Shown here: positions 13,921 through 21,860 of the stretch, in pieces | Position numbering within the stretch: position 1 is the stretch's first letter | How the letters are laid out: each line of letters starts with the position of its first letter | Source: Bacteroidales bacterium UBA2939 | GTDB lineage: Bacteria; Bacteroidota; Bacteroidia; Bacteroidales; P3 | Length of the DNA stretch: 39,413 nucleotides | Assembly (NCBI GenBank): GCA_002349055.1 | Contig: DECD01000040.1 | Span: 1 to 39,413, forward strand | Direction of reading: 5' to 3' | The notes under the pieces: generated by a model | Database searches by the model: none | What the model saw: only the letters and a program-made list of their open reading frames with translations | Told to the model about the DNA's origin: nothing | Translations under genes and position numbers: made by a program

Positions 13921-15141
13921 TTAGGCAATCGATGCCACTTTGTATGCGTTTTCACGGAGGACTTTGAAGTCCCAGTAAGTGTTAACAATCAATCTAATGC
14001 AGCCACTTGCAGCAAGTGTAACATTGTCAACTGTGATGTCGAGGTTTCCGAACTGGGCGAGTACCATCTGTGAGAAGTCGGCACAAATAATCTTTGCGTC
14101 GCTGATATTTGAGGTTGTCAAGCATTTAGTGCCGTCAATCTCGCCGTTCTCGTAAATCATACCGCCGACGTTTACGGTCACATCGTCACCGCTGTTTATT
14201 GAGCCTTTCAGCATATTGCGGAGTTTGCCCTTTGCGGTAGGGCTGCAAATATAAGAGTAACCCTCCATATTGGCGGTTTCAATCTGTGCCTCCATATTGG
14301 TGATACCTGCAAAGTTGGTAACTGATGGAATAGCGGTTGCGGAATAGAAAAGGCCAGTAGGCTGTGTGTTTGTGCCGTTGGCGTTGCCTAAAATGGTTGC
14401 TTCCAACTTGGCACTGATAGCGTTAACAATCTCATTGCGTATAGCCTGTTCAGCACTTGCACTGTCTTGAATTAAGAACTGTTTTGAAATAGGCACAACA
14501 ACGCTCATTCTCTTTGGCTGCAATTTGACATTGCTGAAAGTTGGTGTGCTGTCACTGGTGGTTGAAGTCTCGCCCTCCCAAGTTGCGTTGATTGCTGACA
14601 TTGTAGGGTACTGGACATCGCCCTTCAAGTTGCTCAAAAACTTTACACCGCTTTGCAGAAGTGTACTTTTGGCGTGTAATGGCTCTAATACGTCCATCAA
14701 GTCGGTTGCTACAACGTCGTCATGTTCGGTTGCAACGGTGACGGTTCTGTATTCCTCGGCCATTGGCATTTGGATTTGTCCGACGTAGTTGATACCTGCG
14801 TTTCGCATCTCCTCTGCACCTTTGTTGATAACGGCCTGTGACAGGTCATCCATCTGTTTGTTTTCGGCCACGTTTCTAATGGCTCTTAAAATTGAAAATT
14901 TCTGATTTTTCATTGTTCTAATATTAGAATTGTTATTTATCTCGGTTGTTGTCTCCTTTGGCAGTTCCACGTCAAGTTTACGCAATTCCTCATTGAGGGT
15001 TTGCAGTTCTGTCTTAATGGCGTTGAAACGCTCTGTTTCCTCGGCGTTGAGGCTTCTAATTTCAGTCTTTGCGGTGTTAATAATAGTTTCGGCCTCGGCT
15101 TTCAGTGTGGCCTTACGCTCTAAAATCTCAACACTATTCAT
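13921..15141 (-). CDS. HK97-type major capsid protein
   Basis: 406 aa. Residues 1 to about 95 form a charged coiled-coil delta/scaffold domain (TLKAEAETIINTAKTEIRSL, TELQTLNEELRKLD) cut off during maturation in this family. The rest is the HK97 fold: the N-arm region, then PMAEEYRTVTVATEHDDVV, the MSVVVPISKQFLIQD strand and E-loop region, and a C-terminal A-domain (GCIRLIVNTYWDFKVLRENA). The separate protease gene upstream fits. Its own motif and strong terminator suggest high late expression. Confidence 0.95.
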   Translation of the reverse strand: MNSVEILERKATLKAEAETIINTAKTEIRSLNAEETERFNAIKTELQTLNEELRKLDVELPKETTTEINNNSNIRTMKNQKFSILRAIRNVAENKQMDDLSQAVINKGAEEMRNAGINYVGQIQMPMAEEYRTVTVATEHDDVVATDLMDVLEPLHAKSTLLQSGVKFLSNLKGDVQYPTMSAINATWEGETSTTSDSTPTFSNVKLQPKRMSVVVPISKQFLIQDSASAEQAIRNEIVNAISAKLEATILGNANGTNTQPTGLFYSATAIPSVTNFAGITNMEAQIETANMEGYSYICSPTAKGKLRNMLKGSINSGDDVTVNVGGMIYENGEIDGTKCLTTSNISDAKIICADFSQMVLAQFGNLDITVDNVTLAASGCIRLIVNTYWDFKVLRENAYKVASIA

Positions 15142-15167
15142 AGTCGGTGTTTTGGTTTGTTATTTAT

Positions 15168-15177
15168 TATAAATAGT
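15168..15177 (-). promoter_or_regulatory. ACTATTTATA motif, copy 5 (capsid gene)
   Basis: On the minus strand GGCGACTATTTATAATAAAT, 27 nt before the capsid start. Confidence 0.72.
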
Positions 15178-15193
15178 CGCCAGTTACAAAAAG

Positions 15194-15781
15194 TTACAGG
15201 CTCTCAATGTCTTTTCTCATTGCGTCGAGCATTGCGTTTATTTCCTCGGCTGTGGCTTTCACTTCGTCAAATCTCTTTGAGCATGACGTGGCTTCGTATG
15301 CTGGTTGAAAAACTGGTGCAACGTCGTAAAGTCTGTTTATATGGTAAATGTCGCGGTACAATACACCGTCTTTGTTGCTCCATTTTTCCGCTGTTTTGTC
15401 GTCGGGGTCAATGGTAAAGGCGAAACTGCTTGCTGTAATGTCGCCACGTTCAAGGTACTCCAGTAGTTCGTCACCAAGTGCGGTTTTGGGTGCTGCGAAA
15501 CGGTATAAAACGCCCTTTTCGTCTACTGACAATTCCATTGAGCCTGTGCCGTTCTTGCAACGTGCCAAAATCTTATTGTTTTCGTGGTTAAATCGGGCGA
15601 ACACGTCACTATTGTTTATAGTGTCTGTTGTGATTGCCCCACGGTGGATTGTCTCATAAAATCCCAAATCCTCGCTTTGGCTCTCAAAAACCACTGCGTA
15701 ACCCTGTATCATTCGACTTTCTTTGTCTACCCTTATTTCGGGGTTGTTGAGGCTTCTAACCTCTTTGTCGGTTTTATTCAT
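15194..15781 (-). CDS. HK97-family prohead protease
   Basis: 195 aa. Family hallmarks: an N-terminal RMIQGYAVVFESQS strand pair, the catalytic His in ARFNHENN (His66), and the catalytic Ser in GDITASSFAF (Ser118 or Ser119). This serine protease cleaves the capsid delta domain and itself during prohead maturation. It overlaps the portal gene by 8 bp and precedes the capsid gene, the standard portal-protease-capsid order. Confidence 0.92.
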   Translation of the reverse strand: MNKTDKEVRSLNNPEIRVDKESRMIQGYAVVFESQSEDLGFYETIHRGAITTDTINNSDVFARFNHENNKILARCKNGTGSMELSVDEKGVLYRFAAPKTALGDELLEYLERGDITASSFAFTIDPDDKTAEKWSNKDGVLYRDIYHINRLYDVAPVFQPAYEATSCSKRFDEVKATAEEINAMLDAMRKDIESL

Positions 15782-16997
15782 TGTCTGCTATATTTGGCTT
15801 GTTATTTTCTGTGTCCTGTGTGCCTATGGTGTTGTCCGCTATTTTTGTGTAGGCTATAATTAGTTCGTCGCCACCGTCAACCGCTTCAAGTCCTATCTGC
15901 TTTCTCGCCTCGTTTCGGGTCATGATGCCGTTGTTTACAAGTGAGGTCAAGTAATTGGCCGTGGCCGCTTTGTCTGCCCTTAACAAATAAGTTTCGTCGA
16001 AGTCAATTTTAAAGTCGCTTTCCGTGCCTTTTAGCAACTTCTTTGAAAACTCATTTTCTAACAAAGTGACGTATGGCATCACCGTGTGCAAAATAAAAGC
16101 CTGTTGTTCGGCTTCTATGCTGTTGTAACTGCTGCCAGTGGTGTCACCAAGCAAAGACGGTGAAACGCCGAAAAATCGGGCAATGTCTTTGACATTGTAT
16201 TGCCTTGCTTCGATTAACTGGGCATCGTGGGCGTTTACTTGGACTGGCTGATATGTCATATTGCCCTGTAATACCGCTATACCCTGCCCACCGCCACTAT
16301 ATGCAGTGTTCCAGTTGTTGATTATGTCCTGTCTCTGCTGTGCGTTCAACTGGCCTTGCACGTTGAGCACACCAGATAAATTTCCTCCTTTGCTGTAAAA
16401 ATTTTCGCTACTGGTTTCGGCTGACTTTGCCAGTTTCAAAGTGCCGTCTGCGTAACTGATAACTGATATACCGTTTATGCCGTCGTAAGTGTTCTTTAGT
16501 AGGTGTATCATGTTAATCGGCTCGATACGCTTGTTTGTCACTATCGGACATTGATAATACAGGGTGTTGGCCTGTTTGTCGTAAACTATACTTACGTCGC
16601 CACTTTCAAGGTATCTCAAAGACTTTACGCTGCCGTCGCCGTTACGCTCAATGTAACAAAAGCCGTTGCCCCTTAAAAGAACTGACTGGATTAACAACTT
16701 GATAAGATTGTACTTGTTTATTAGGTTGTCGCGTTGGTCAAATACCTTGTAAAGGCTGTGGTTTTCAACAATGGCGTTGCCCTGTTTAACCCTAATTGGC
16801 AGCATTGCCACTGCGTCGCTAATAAGTTCAACACACCTATACACCGCCGACAAACTCATTGCAGAACGGTTTGTAAAGCAACTGCCGAAAGTAAGTCCAA
16901 GGTTGGTGTAGGGTGAGGTCAAGTAAACGTCGTGGTTTTTGTCGATGCCCCTTGTTTCCTGTGCCTGTGTCTGTTTTCTACGGTTGAAAATACCCAT
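15774..16997 (-). CDS. HK97-family portal protein
   Basis: 407 aa. Typical portal features: an early SAVYRCVELISDAVAMLPIR, IKLLIQSVLLRGNGFCYIER, a central IHLLKNTYDGINGISVIS, and a C-terminal SYNSIEAEQQAFILHTVMPY followed by LENEFSKKLL. The protein forms the dodecameric DNA gate at the capsid vertex. It starts its own unit 32 nt after an ACTATTTATA motif and is separated from terminase by the 17041-17293 non-coding region. Confidence 0.95.
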   Translation of the reverse strand: MGIFNRRKQTQAQETRGIDKNHDVYLTSPYTNLGLTFGSCFTNRSAMSLSAVYRCVELISDAVAMLPIRVKQGNAIVENHSLYKVFDQRDNLINKYNLIKLLIQSVLLRGNGFCYIERNGDGSVKSLRYLESGDVSIVYDKQANTLYYQCPIVTNKRIEPINMIHLLKNTYDGINGISVISYADGTLKLAKSAETSSENFYSKGGNLSGVLNVQGQLNAQQRQDIINNWNTAYSGGGQGIAVLQGNMTYQPVQVNAHDAQLIEARQYNVKDIARFFGVSPSLLGDTTGSSYNSIEAEQQAFILHTVMPYVTLLENEFSKKLLKGTESDFKIDFDETYLLRADKAATANYLTSLVNNGIMTRNEARKQIGLEAVDGGDELIIAYTKIADNTIGTQDTENNKPNIADNE

Positions 16998-17028
16998 AAT
17001 TAAAAGTCCTAATTTCAGTTATTATATT

Positions 17029-17038
17029 TATAAATAGT
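17029..17038 (-). promoter_or_regulatory. ACTATTTATA motif, copy 6 (portal-protease unit)
   Basis: On the minus strand CAGACTATTTATAAATATAA, 32 nt before the portal start. Confidence 0.7.
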
Positions 17039-17040
17039 CT

Positions 17041-17293
17041 GATTTTTCGGACTTTGCACCCTATACCAAAGTACCTTCAGCTGTAGTGTAGGTACTTTGA
17101 TTACAAGTAACTATAATAAAGGTACTAAAAGAGAAAAAAAATTAAATCATATATATGATTTTAATTTTTTTATCACCTTATATTTAAGTAACTTAATATA
17201 TAAGTGTTATACATCGCACGCACGCGATTACAAAGGTCGGAAGTCGAAACGGAAAAGTGGTGTCCTTTGAAAAGATACGTTTTTTGCGGTCGG
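17041..17293. other. Non-coding terL-portal spacer with three inverted repeats
   Basis: No convincing gene. A perfect 10-bp inverted repeat CAAAGTACCT/AGGTACTTTG lies at 17067-17076 and 17090-17099, with a further AAAGGTAC at 17118-17125. A long AT palindrome at about 17134-17172 (AAATCAT-ATAT-ATGATTT flanked by A and T runs) should act as a bidirectional terminator. A third near-palindrome CTTATAT...ATATAAG is at about 17177-17204. Possible roles: end of the terminase transcript, plus operator sites. Confidence 0.6.
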
Positions 17294-18940
17294 CTACATA
17301 ATGCCGTTGTCGTACCTCGGACTTTCAAGGTAGCCACCGAGGGCGGTGAGCATGGCAATTACACCGTCAATCTTTTCACTCTTACTGCCCCCTTTTATTG
17401 GCTTTTCGTTGTCGTTGAAGTCGGTTTTTATGAGCACGTTGGAAATACACCATCGCGTTATGTCGTTTGCGTCAAGGGTCACTTTTCCGCTTCTCATTGC
17501 CCTTGCAAACTCTTTTGTTGGTTTGTTGAAGTTGCCTACAGACTGACTGAACGGCTGCATTGGCAGTCCTGCCGTGGTCGCGGAAATTGCAAACTGGGTG
17601 GCGTTCCACGCATCATAGTAAACGCCGTTGATATACAGGTCATAGTCTCTTTGGGTGTCAAGTATCAACTTCAAAATATAGTCATAGTCGGTTACGTTTC
17701 CTGGGGTTATCTTTAATTGTCCGTTGCGTTGGTATTTCCTGTATGTGGTGGCGTTCACGCCCTCTTTTAGGCTGTCACTGGGTAGGAAATACCAAGTCTT
17801 AAACACAAACCTGTTTTCGACTGGGAAGAGGAAGGACACGGCTGTCAAGTCGCTGACCGCTGCAAGGTCGATGCCTATATAGCACTGCAAACCCCTGTAT
17901 TGTTCAAGGTCAACTTTTGCGGTCGCACGGTTTACGACATCCAACCCTAACCAACTTTCGGCACTTTGCAGCCAAATATTAAGTGTCTTTGTCTTTGTTT
18001 CGGCCATTGCACCGTCATTGTTCTTTGCCCTGTTTACTTCGGCTGCTATGTCTGCCAGTTCAACGGTCACGCCCAAATTTGGATTGCTTTTAATCCAGTT
18101 GCAGGGGTCATCCCATTGGTCGGCTTCGTCTAACTCAAATATAAAAGCCGTCTGTGTGTCATCATGCTTAATCCCTGCCAGTATCTCAATACAGGTGTTT
18201 CGCATTTCATAGCACGGCGTGAAAAGGTTATGCCCTGCCGTGGTTATAACAAAGGCCAAGGGGTTTTTGCGTTGCAACTGGGAAGACTTCAACACGTCAA
18301 ACATATCTGACTTTTGGGCTGCGTGGTATTCGTCGATGACGTAGAAACTGGCATTAAAGCCGTCGCACGCTTCGGGGTTATAACTCAAAGTACGCAATAG
18401 GCTGTTGGTTGCCTTAAACTTCAACGTGTCGCGGTATGCCTGTATAAACCTGTTTTTCGGGTCAAGTTGCTTTGACAGGGTTTTCGCCATATCGTAAAGG
18501 TTTTGGGCTTGCTTTGCTGCGTTGGCTGCTATATATACCTCTGCCGACGCTTCACCGTCTGCCAACAGGTTATATAAACTCAATGCTGCGATAAACATTG
18601 ACTTTCCTTGTTTCCTTGCACACTCTAAATACACATTGCGTATCACTCGCTTTGTGGGGTCGGCCTTCCAGTAAAAGCCGTAAATGTGATACAGGACAAA
18701 ACGCTGCCACGGCGACAATATAAACTGCTGCCCTGCCGTTTTGCCTTTGTAGTGGTGTAGTTTCTCAATAAATCTAACAACGCGGTCGGCCTTCTCGGGG
18801 CAGAAAACCAAGTCATCGCGGTTAAACCACTGCAAATAACGGCTACAGGCTTGTTTTATATACAAACCTGTTGTTATTTCACCGTTGGCCACTTTGTCGG
18901 CATATTCTGTGTAGATACTGGGAACTGCCACCGCTGCCAA
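17294..18940 (-). CDS. Terminase large subunit (TerL)
   Basis: 548 aa. The ATPase domain has Walker A CARKQGKS (residues 107-114) and Walker B FYVIDE (199-204), followed by the coupling motif region VITTAGHN. The C-terminal nuclease domain starts with GIDLAAVSDLTA (Asp358 and Asp364) and ends with IDGVIAMLTALGG. It cuts and pumps phage DNA into the prohead. The length and motifs fit the Terminase_1 (P27/HK97-like) family. It begins 4 bp after the terS stop. Confidence 0.96.
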   Translation of the reverse strand: MAAVAVPSIYTEYADKVANGEITTGLYIKQACSRYLQWFNRDDLVFCPEKADRVVRFIEKLHHYKGKTAGQQFILSPWQRFVLYHIYGFYWKADPTKRVIRNVYLECARKQGKSMFIAALSLYNLLADGEASAEVYIAANAAKQAQNLYDMAKTLSKQLDPKNRFIQAYRDTLKFKATNSLLRTLSYNPEACDGFNASFYVIDEYHAAQKSDMFDVLKSSQLQRKNPLAFVITTAGHNLFTPCYEMRNTCIEILAGIKHDDTQTAFIFELDEADQWDDPCNWIKSNPNLGVTVELADIAAEVNRAKNNDGAMAETKTKTLNIWLQSAESWLGLDVVNRATAKVDLEQYRGLQCYIGIDLAAVSDLTAVSFLFPVENRFVFKTWYFLPSDSLKEGVNATTYRKYQRNGQLKITPGNVTDYDYILKLILDTQRDYDLYINGVYYDAWNATQFAISATTAGLPMQPFSQSVGNFNKPTKEFARAMRSGKVTLDANDITRWCISNVLIKTDFNDNEKPIKGGSKSEKIDGVIAMLTALGGYLESPRYDNGIM

Positions 18941-18944
18941 CCGT

Positions 18945-19298
18945 TTAACCCATCATTATTCCTTTGAGAAGTTCGGCATCCTCGGCCTCGGTGCTGTCTG
19001 TCTGTTTTATTTTGCTTTCGCTCCAAGGGGTCACGCCTAATTGCTGATAGCATTTCAAATTGGTAGCCTGTAAGTCCTTTATTGTGGCTATTAGGGGGTT
19101 TTTACGGCCTGTGCGGTCATTGTAAAGGCCAACCCTTTTAATTTCCTGTTGGCAGTCGGCTATCATGTCGAGGTTGTCGGCTATGGTTGTTATTGTAGCC
19201 TCCCACTGGGGCTGTATGTCGCCGTATTTTTCGGTCAAATACGCTGTAATCTTTTTCATTGTGGCCTGTGTCGCCCTGCTGTAACCTGTAAATTTCAT
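18945..19298 (-). CDS. Terminase small subunit (P27 family)
   Basis: 117 aa, helical. The pattern WEATITTIADNLDMIADCQQEIKR, GRKNPLIATIKDLQ and LGVTPWSESK is typical of P27-type TerS, which binds the packaging start site and recruits TerL. It lies directly before terL, and 28 nt after an ACTATTTATA motif. Together with the HNH enzyme, this family suggests cos-type packaging, which is inference. Confidence 0.88.
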   Translation of the reverse strand: MKFTGYSRATQATMKKITAYLTEKYGDIQPQWEATITTIADNLDMIADCQQEIKRVGLYNDRTGRKNPLIATIKDLQATNLKCYQQLGVTPWSESKIKQTDSTEAEDAELLKGIMMG

Positions 19299-19325
19299 TT
19301 GTCCTTTTGTTTAAGTCTTATTACT

Positions 19326-19335
19326 CATAAATAGT
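19326..19335 (-). promoter_or_regulatory. ACTATTTATG motif, copy 7 (terminase unit)
   Basis: On the minus strand GGCGACTATTTATGAGTAAT, 28 nt before the terS start. One base differs from the consensus. Confidence 0.65.
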
Positions 19336-19356
19336 CGCCACTTTGAAAATGTGCCG

Positions 19357-19785
19357 TCACTTGCAGCAACTTGCTATCTTTTCACGTATTCTTTGGGCTA
19401 TGGCGTGGCCTTCGGGGGTTATGTTGTCTGCAAGTGGTCTAATGTATTCTGTGTCATGGCATTTGTCGCGGTAAAAAAATTTTCGGTACTTTAAACGCTC
19501 GGTCACTATACGTTTTACGGTCTCTGTGTCACCGTTAATTACTGGCTCTTTGATTAAATCAAACATCTCCGCTATGTGGGCGTTTATCTCGTCTGCGTCG
19601 GGTCTGTTTATCACCTTTTTGTTTTTGATGTCCGCGTCGTTCTCGTTCACTGTGATAATTAGTATTGTTTTTGTCTCAAGCACCTTTCCTCCACCTATCC
19701 TGCCATAGAGTATAATTACATTTACTTTTGGGCTGTTTCGCCGAAAACACAAATTGTAGGAGTACCCTTTTATTTTTCTTGCCAT
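19357..19785 (-). CDS. Hypothetical phage protein before the terminase genes
   Basis: 142 aa, no family recognised. The N-terminus is basic (MARKIKGYSYNLCFRRNSPK) and hydrophobic strands follow (VNVIILYG, TILIITVN); the C-terminal half is helical (DEINAHIAEMFDLIK, VKRIVTERLKYRKFFY). It lies between the replication gene and terS, and no ACTATTTATA motif precedes it; the repeated element B does. It may be a small DNA-metabolism or regulatory protein, but nothing in the sequence proves that. Confidence 0.65.
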   Translation of the reverse strand: MARKIKGYSYNLCFRRNSPKVNVIILYGRIGGGKVLETKTILIITVNENDADIKNKKVINRPDADEINAHIAEMFDLIKEPVINGDTETVKRIVTERLKYRKFFYRDKCHDTEYIRPLADNITPEGHAIAQRIREKIASCCK

Positions 19786-19825
19786 CTTGTTGCCGTGTTT
19801 GTCCTTTTATCTTTGGAGGTCGTTT

Positions 19826-19904
19826 AGGGGGTGTTTTATGCCCCTTACAGGCGTTTTTGCTTCGGTTTGGTGTAGTTTATCCATCCACACCCCAAAAGGC
19901 TCTT
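19826..19904 (-). ncRNA. Repeated structured element, copy B
   Basis: Second copy of the element at 13766-13846, just after the stop of the putative replication gene. It keeps AGAGCCTTTTG, ACTACACC, AAAACGCCTGTAAGGGG and AAAACACCCC, with GGTGT/ACACC and TTT/AAA pairings. The 3' GGGG/CCCC hairpin lacks a T-run here, so simple termination does not explain its conservation. Confidence 0.5.
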
Positions 19905-19912
19905 AAAACGCC

Positions 19913-21292
19913 TTATTTGAAGTTTTCGGGCTGGTATCTCTCTAATACTGAGTCAACCCAGTAACTTTTTGCAATGTCTGTTAAGTCTGCGTCCGTGTAA
20001 CCGTCACTTATCATCGGGGCGATTATCTGTTTCATTTCGTTGAAGTAGTAGCGGACATACTGGGGTACATAGTTTTTTCGGTTTGGCAGTTCGTCGGCCA
20101 GTCTTATGTTTTCCCCTGCCATTTGGGAATAGGTTGCAAGCATCTCCCTGTTAGTGTAGCCCATCGCCCTCAATGGCATTATGTCTATTCTCATATCGTC
20201 GGGCAGTTGGAATTTGCTGCCGTTGGTGTAGTTGCTATTGTTGTTGTTCGCCTTGTTCATGATACGCTCATAATCATCTGTTATGCCCTGTCTGTGTTTG
20301 GCCAGTTCGTCGCCTGTGTACAATACACCCAGTTTGGTATAGTATGTGTCGAAGTGTTCTTTTGCTTTGTCCTTTGGCAGGGTAGGCATTGCCACCTTAA
20401 AGGCTTTCCAACTTTCCCAGTATCTTTTTTTGTTCGGCTTTGGGGTTGGTGTCGGTGTTGCTGTTGTTTCCGTTGGTGTAGTGTTTATTGTTTCCTGTGC
20501 CATTTGGTATGCGTATTGTTCTGTTTCGTCATTGGTGTAGGTGTAGGTGTCGGTAGCGTCAGCCATAAAATCAAACATATCAAAATCGTTTTCGGGGTCG
20601 GGGGCTATATTAGTACCTTCACTTAAGGTATATACCTCTAACTCAAGATTATTATTTATATCTTTCTCCATCTCTTTTGTGATTGCAATATCGCCGCAAC
20701 TCTCAATAATTGAAGTAGTTAGGTTGTTTTCGGCATTTTTGCTCTCAATGTCATTATATATAGTGGTTGCAATATCGTTGCTATTCATTGTGTTTGTGTT
20801 AGTTACATTATCTTTGCCATCGTTTTGGCTCTCATTGCTATATATTGCGGTTGCAATATCTTTGTTACTTGCTGAAATAGTGTTGTTTGCGTCCTCAAAA
20901 CAACTGCTATTGTCAATTAGGTGTTGGTTAGTGCCTTTGAGTATGTGGAAATAGGGTAACTGACCCTTAAAAGTGTTGTAGTTCCAATAGCCTGTCTTAT
21001 ACTCAATATAGCCAAGTGAAACCAGTTTCCTAATGCTGCGGAATATGGTTGTATAGGTAGCCGTCGCCCCTGCGTCGGTCAAAACGTCTTCAAGGGTCAT
21101 TGATTTAAGTTTTGGATTGCTTTTGATAGATACAGGAAACCAACCGCCTTTGTTGTACTTTAAAATTTTCACGTCGCCAAAGAACTGCAACAATGCCAGT
21201 ACGTTCTTATCTATTGGATTTAGGCGTTTGTCGGCCTTTGTTTCGTTGGTCAGTATATAGCCAACCTCGTCAATTAGTTTGTTTGTTTTCAT
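19913..21292 (-). CDS. Putative phage replication initiation protein
   Basis: 459 aa. Residues 25-110 look like a winged helix DNA-binding domain (DKNVLALLQFFGDVK, TTIFRSIRKLVSLGYIEYKTG with beta wing). Residues 140-210 are low complexity and contain three DIAT/DIAI units exactly 28 residues apart, encoded by the iteron-like DNA repeats. The C-terminal part is helical, with RYWESWKAFKVAMPTLPKDK and a final VPQYVRYYFNEMKQII. The position before terminase and the repeats suggest an initiator that binds its own gene, as in many phage replicators. A transcriptional regulator is an alternative. Confidence 0.6.
   Translation of the reverse strand: MKTNKLIDEVGYILTNETKADKRLNPIDKNVLALLQFFGDVKILKYNKGGWFPVSIKSNPKLKSMTLEDVLTDAGATATYTTIFRSIRKLVSLGYIEYKTGYWNYNTFKGQLPYFHILKGTNQHLIDNSSCFEDANNTISASNKDIATAIYSNESQNDGKDNVTNTNTMNSNDIATTIYNDIESKNAENNLTTSIIESCGDIAITKEMEKDINNNLELEVYTLSEGTNIAPDPENDFDMFDFMADATDTYTYTNDETEQYAYQMAQETINTTPTETTATPTPTPKPNKKRYWESWKAFKVAMPTLPKDKAKEHFDTYYTKLGVLYTGDELAKHRQGITDDYERIMNKANNNNSNYTNGSKFQLPDDMRIDIMPLRAMGYTNREMLATYSQMAGENIRLADELPNRKNYVPQYVRYYFNEMKQIIAPMISDGYTDADLTDIAKSYWVDSVLERYQPENFK
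20679..20864. repeat. Three iteron-like 18-mers at exact 84-bp spacing within the rep gene
   Basis: Copies at 20679-20696, 20763-20780 and 20847-20864 share G(T/C)G(A/G)TTGCAATATC on the plus strand. The copy at 20847 also has an upstream inverted half (ATATTGC, 4-nt loop, GCAATAT). A fourth copy lies outside the gene at 21491. Likely binding sites of the replication protein; the origin may lie here. Confidence 0.65.
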
Positions 21293-21490
21293 ATTTCCTA
21301 ATATGATTATGTGTTTTATTCCCCCATATTTCCTGTTTTCCTCTCCCTTGTAGGGAAAAGGACAGGGGCATCGCTGAAATACGGAAGGGCAATGCCCCCA
21401 ACCTGTTTACTAATAAATATAGCCCTGCCACAAAAAATATCAAGTGAGACGGTGTTTTTTTGTATTTTTTAACACTTTTTCTTATATATT

Positions 21491-21508
21491 GCGATTGCAA
21501 TATCGCCA
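21491..21508. repeat. Fourth iteron-like site in the rep leader
   Basis: GCGATTGCAATATCGCC, the same core as the three in-gene copies. With upstream bases it makes ATATTGC-GATT-GCAATAT, an inverted repeat, about 200 bp before the rep start. Confidence 0.6.
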
Positions 21509-21526
21509 CTACCGACTGATACAGAA

Positions 21527-21563
21527 CAAAATAAAACCCTGCCAACGGTGACGGTGACAGGGT
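21527..21563 (-). terminator. Terminator-like hairpin in the rep leader (possible attenuator)
   Basis: On the minus strand ACCCTG and CAGGGT pair around 16 nt and are followed by TTTATTTTG. It lies between the promoter at 21611-21641 and the rep start at 21292, so it could stop leader transcripts. The same leader also has GGGGCAT/ATGCCCC at about 21363-21396. Confidence 0.5.
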
Positions 21564-21610
21564 GGGGAATATGAAATGAAGACTATAAAGACTTAAAGCC
21601 TTTCCATATA

Positions 21611-21641
21611 TAAATATACGAAAAATCTCAAAAATACCAAA
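21611..21641 (-). promoter_or_regulatory. Bacteroides-type promoter toward the rep gene
   Basis: On the minus strand TTTG at 21638-21641, 19-bp spacer, then TATATTTA at 21611-21618. The flank AAAAGTTTGGTA is shared with the promoters at 23217 and 25455. It would give a leader of about 310 nt before rep. Confidence 0.65.
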
Positions 21642-21659
21642 CTTTTTTTCGGTTTTGGC

Positions 21660-21669
21660 ACTATTTATA
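21660..21669 (+). promoter_or_regulatory. ACTATTTATA motif, copy 8 (plus-strand membrane peptide and HNH unit)
   Basis: Plus-strand TTGGCACTATTTATAGTT, 27 nt before the ATG at 21696. It is the only copy before plus-strand genes, and its orientation follows the genes, which supports function. Confidence 0.72.
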
Positions 21670-21695
21670 GTTATAACAACTAAAACAAAAGAACA

Positions 21696-21857
21696 ATGAA
21701 AAAGACTATCTTGAACTATCTTGTCATGGTTGCCCTCATACTGGGTGCTATCGTTGCCCCTGTGCTGACTGGTTGCGTCTGTTTCGGTATCGTCAACGCC
21801 GTTGCACTGGCAGTATTAGCCGTAAACAACTTGGAGAACTTCGACTTGAGACATTGA
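21696..21857 (+). CDS. Small hydrophobic membrane peptide
   Basis: 53 aa, starting MKKTILNYLVMVALILGAIV, then APVLTGC, a lipobox-like LTGC with Cys27, and a second hydrophobic stretch (GIVNAVALAVLAVN). It may be a lipoprotein or a two-segment membrane peptide. It ends 3 bp before the HNH gene and starts 27 nt after an ACTATTTATA motif, so the two form a unit. A lysis accessory or superinfection-exclusion role is possible, but speculative. Confidence 0.6.
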   Translation: MKKTILNYLVMVALILGAIVAPVLTGCVCFGIVNAVALAVLAVNNLENFDLRH

Positions 21858-21860
21858 CCT

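Noticed and set aside
13785..13988. Minus-strand open frame ending in NYTRKQRKRL
   Set aside because: It starts inside the capsid gene in another frame and runs through a terminator. The similarity to 19826-19904 extends past its stop and is not codon-patterned, so I treat it as a structured element.
21270..21545. 91-codon minus-strand frame overlapping the rep start
   Set aside because: It would code through the leader hairpins and iteron and overlaps the rep gene in another frame; composition is not gene-like.
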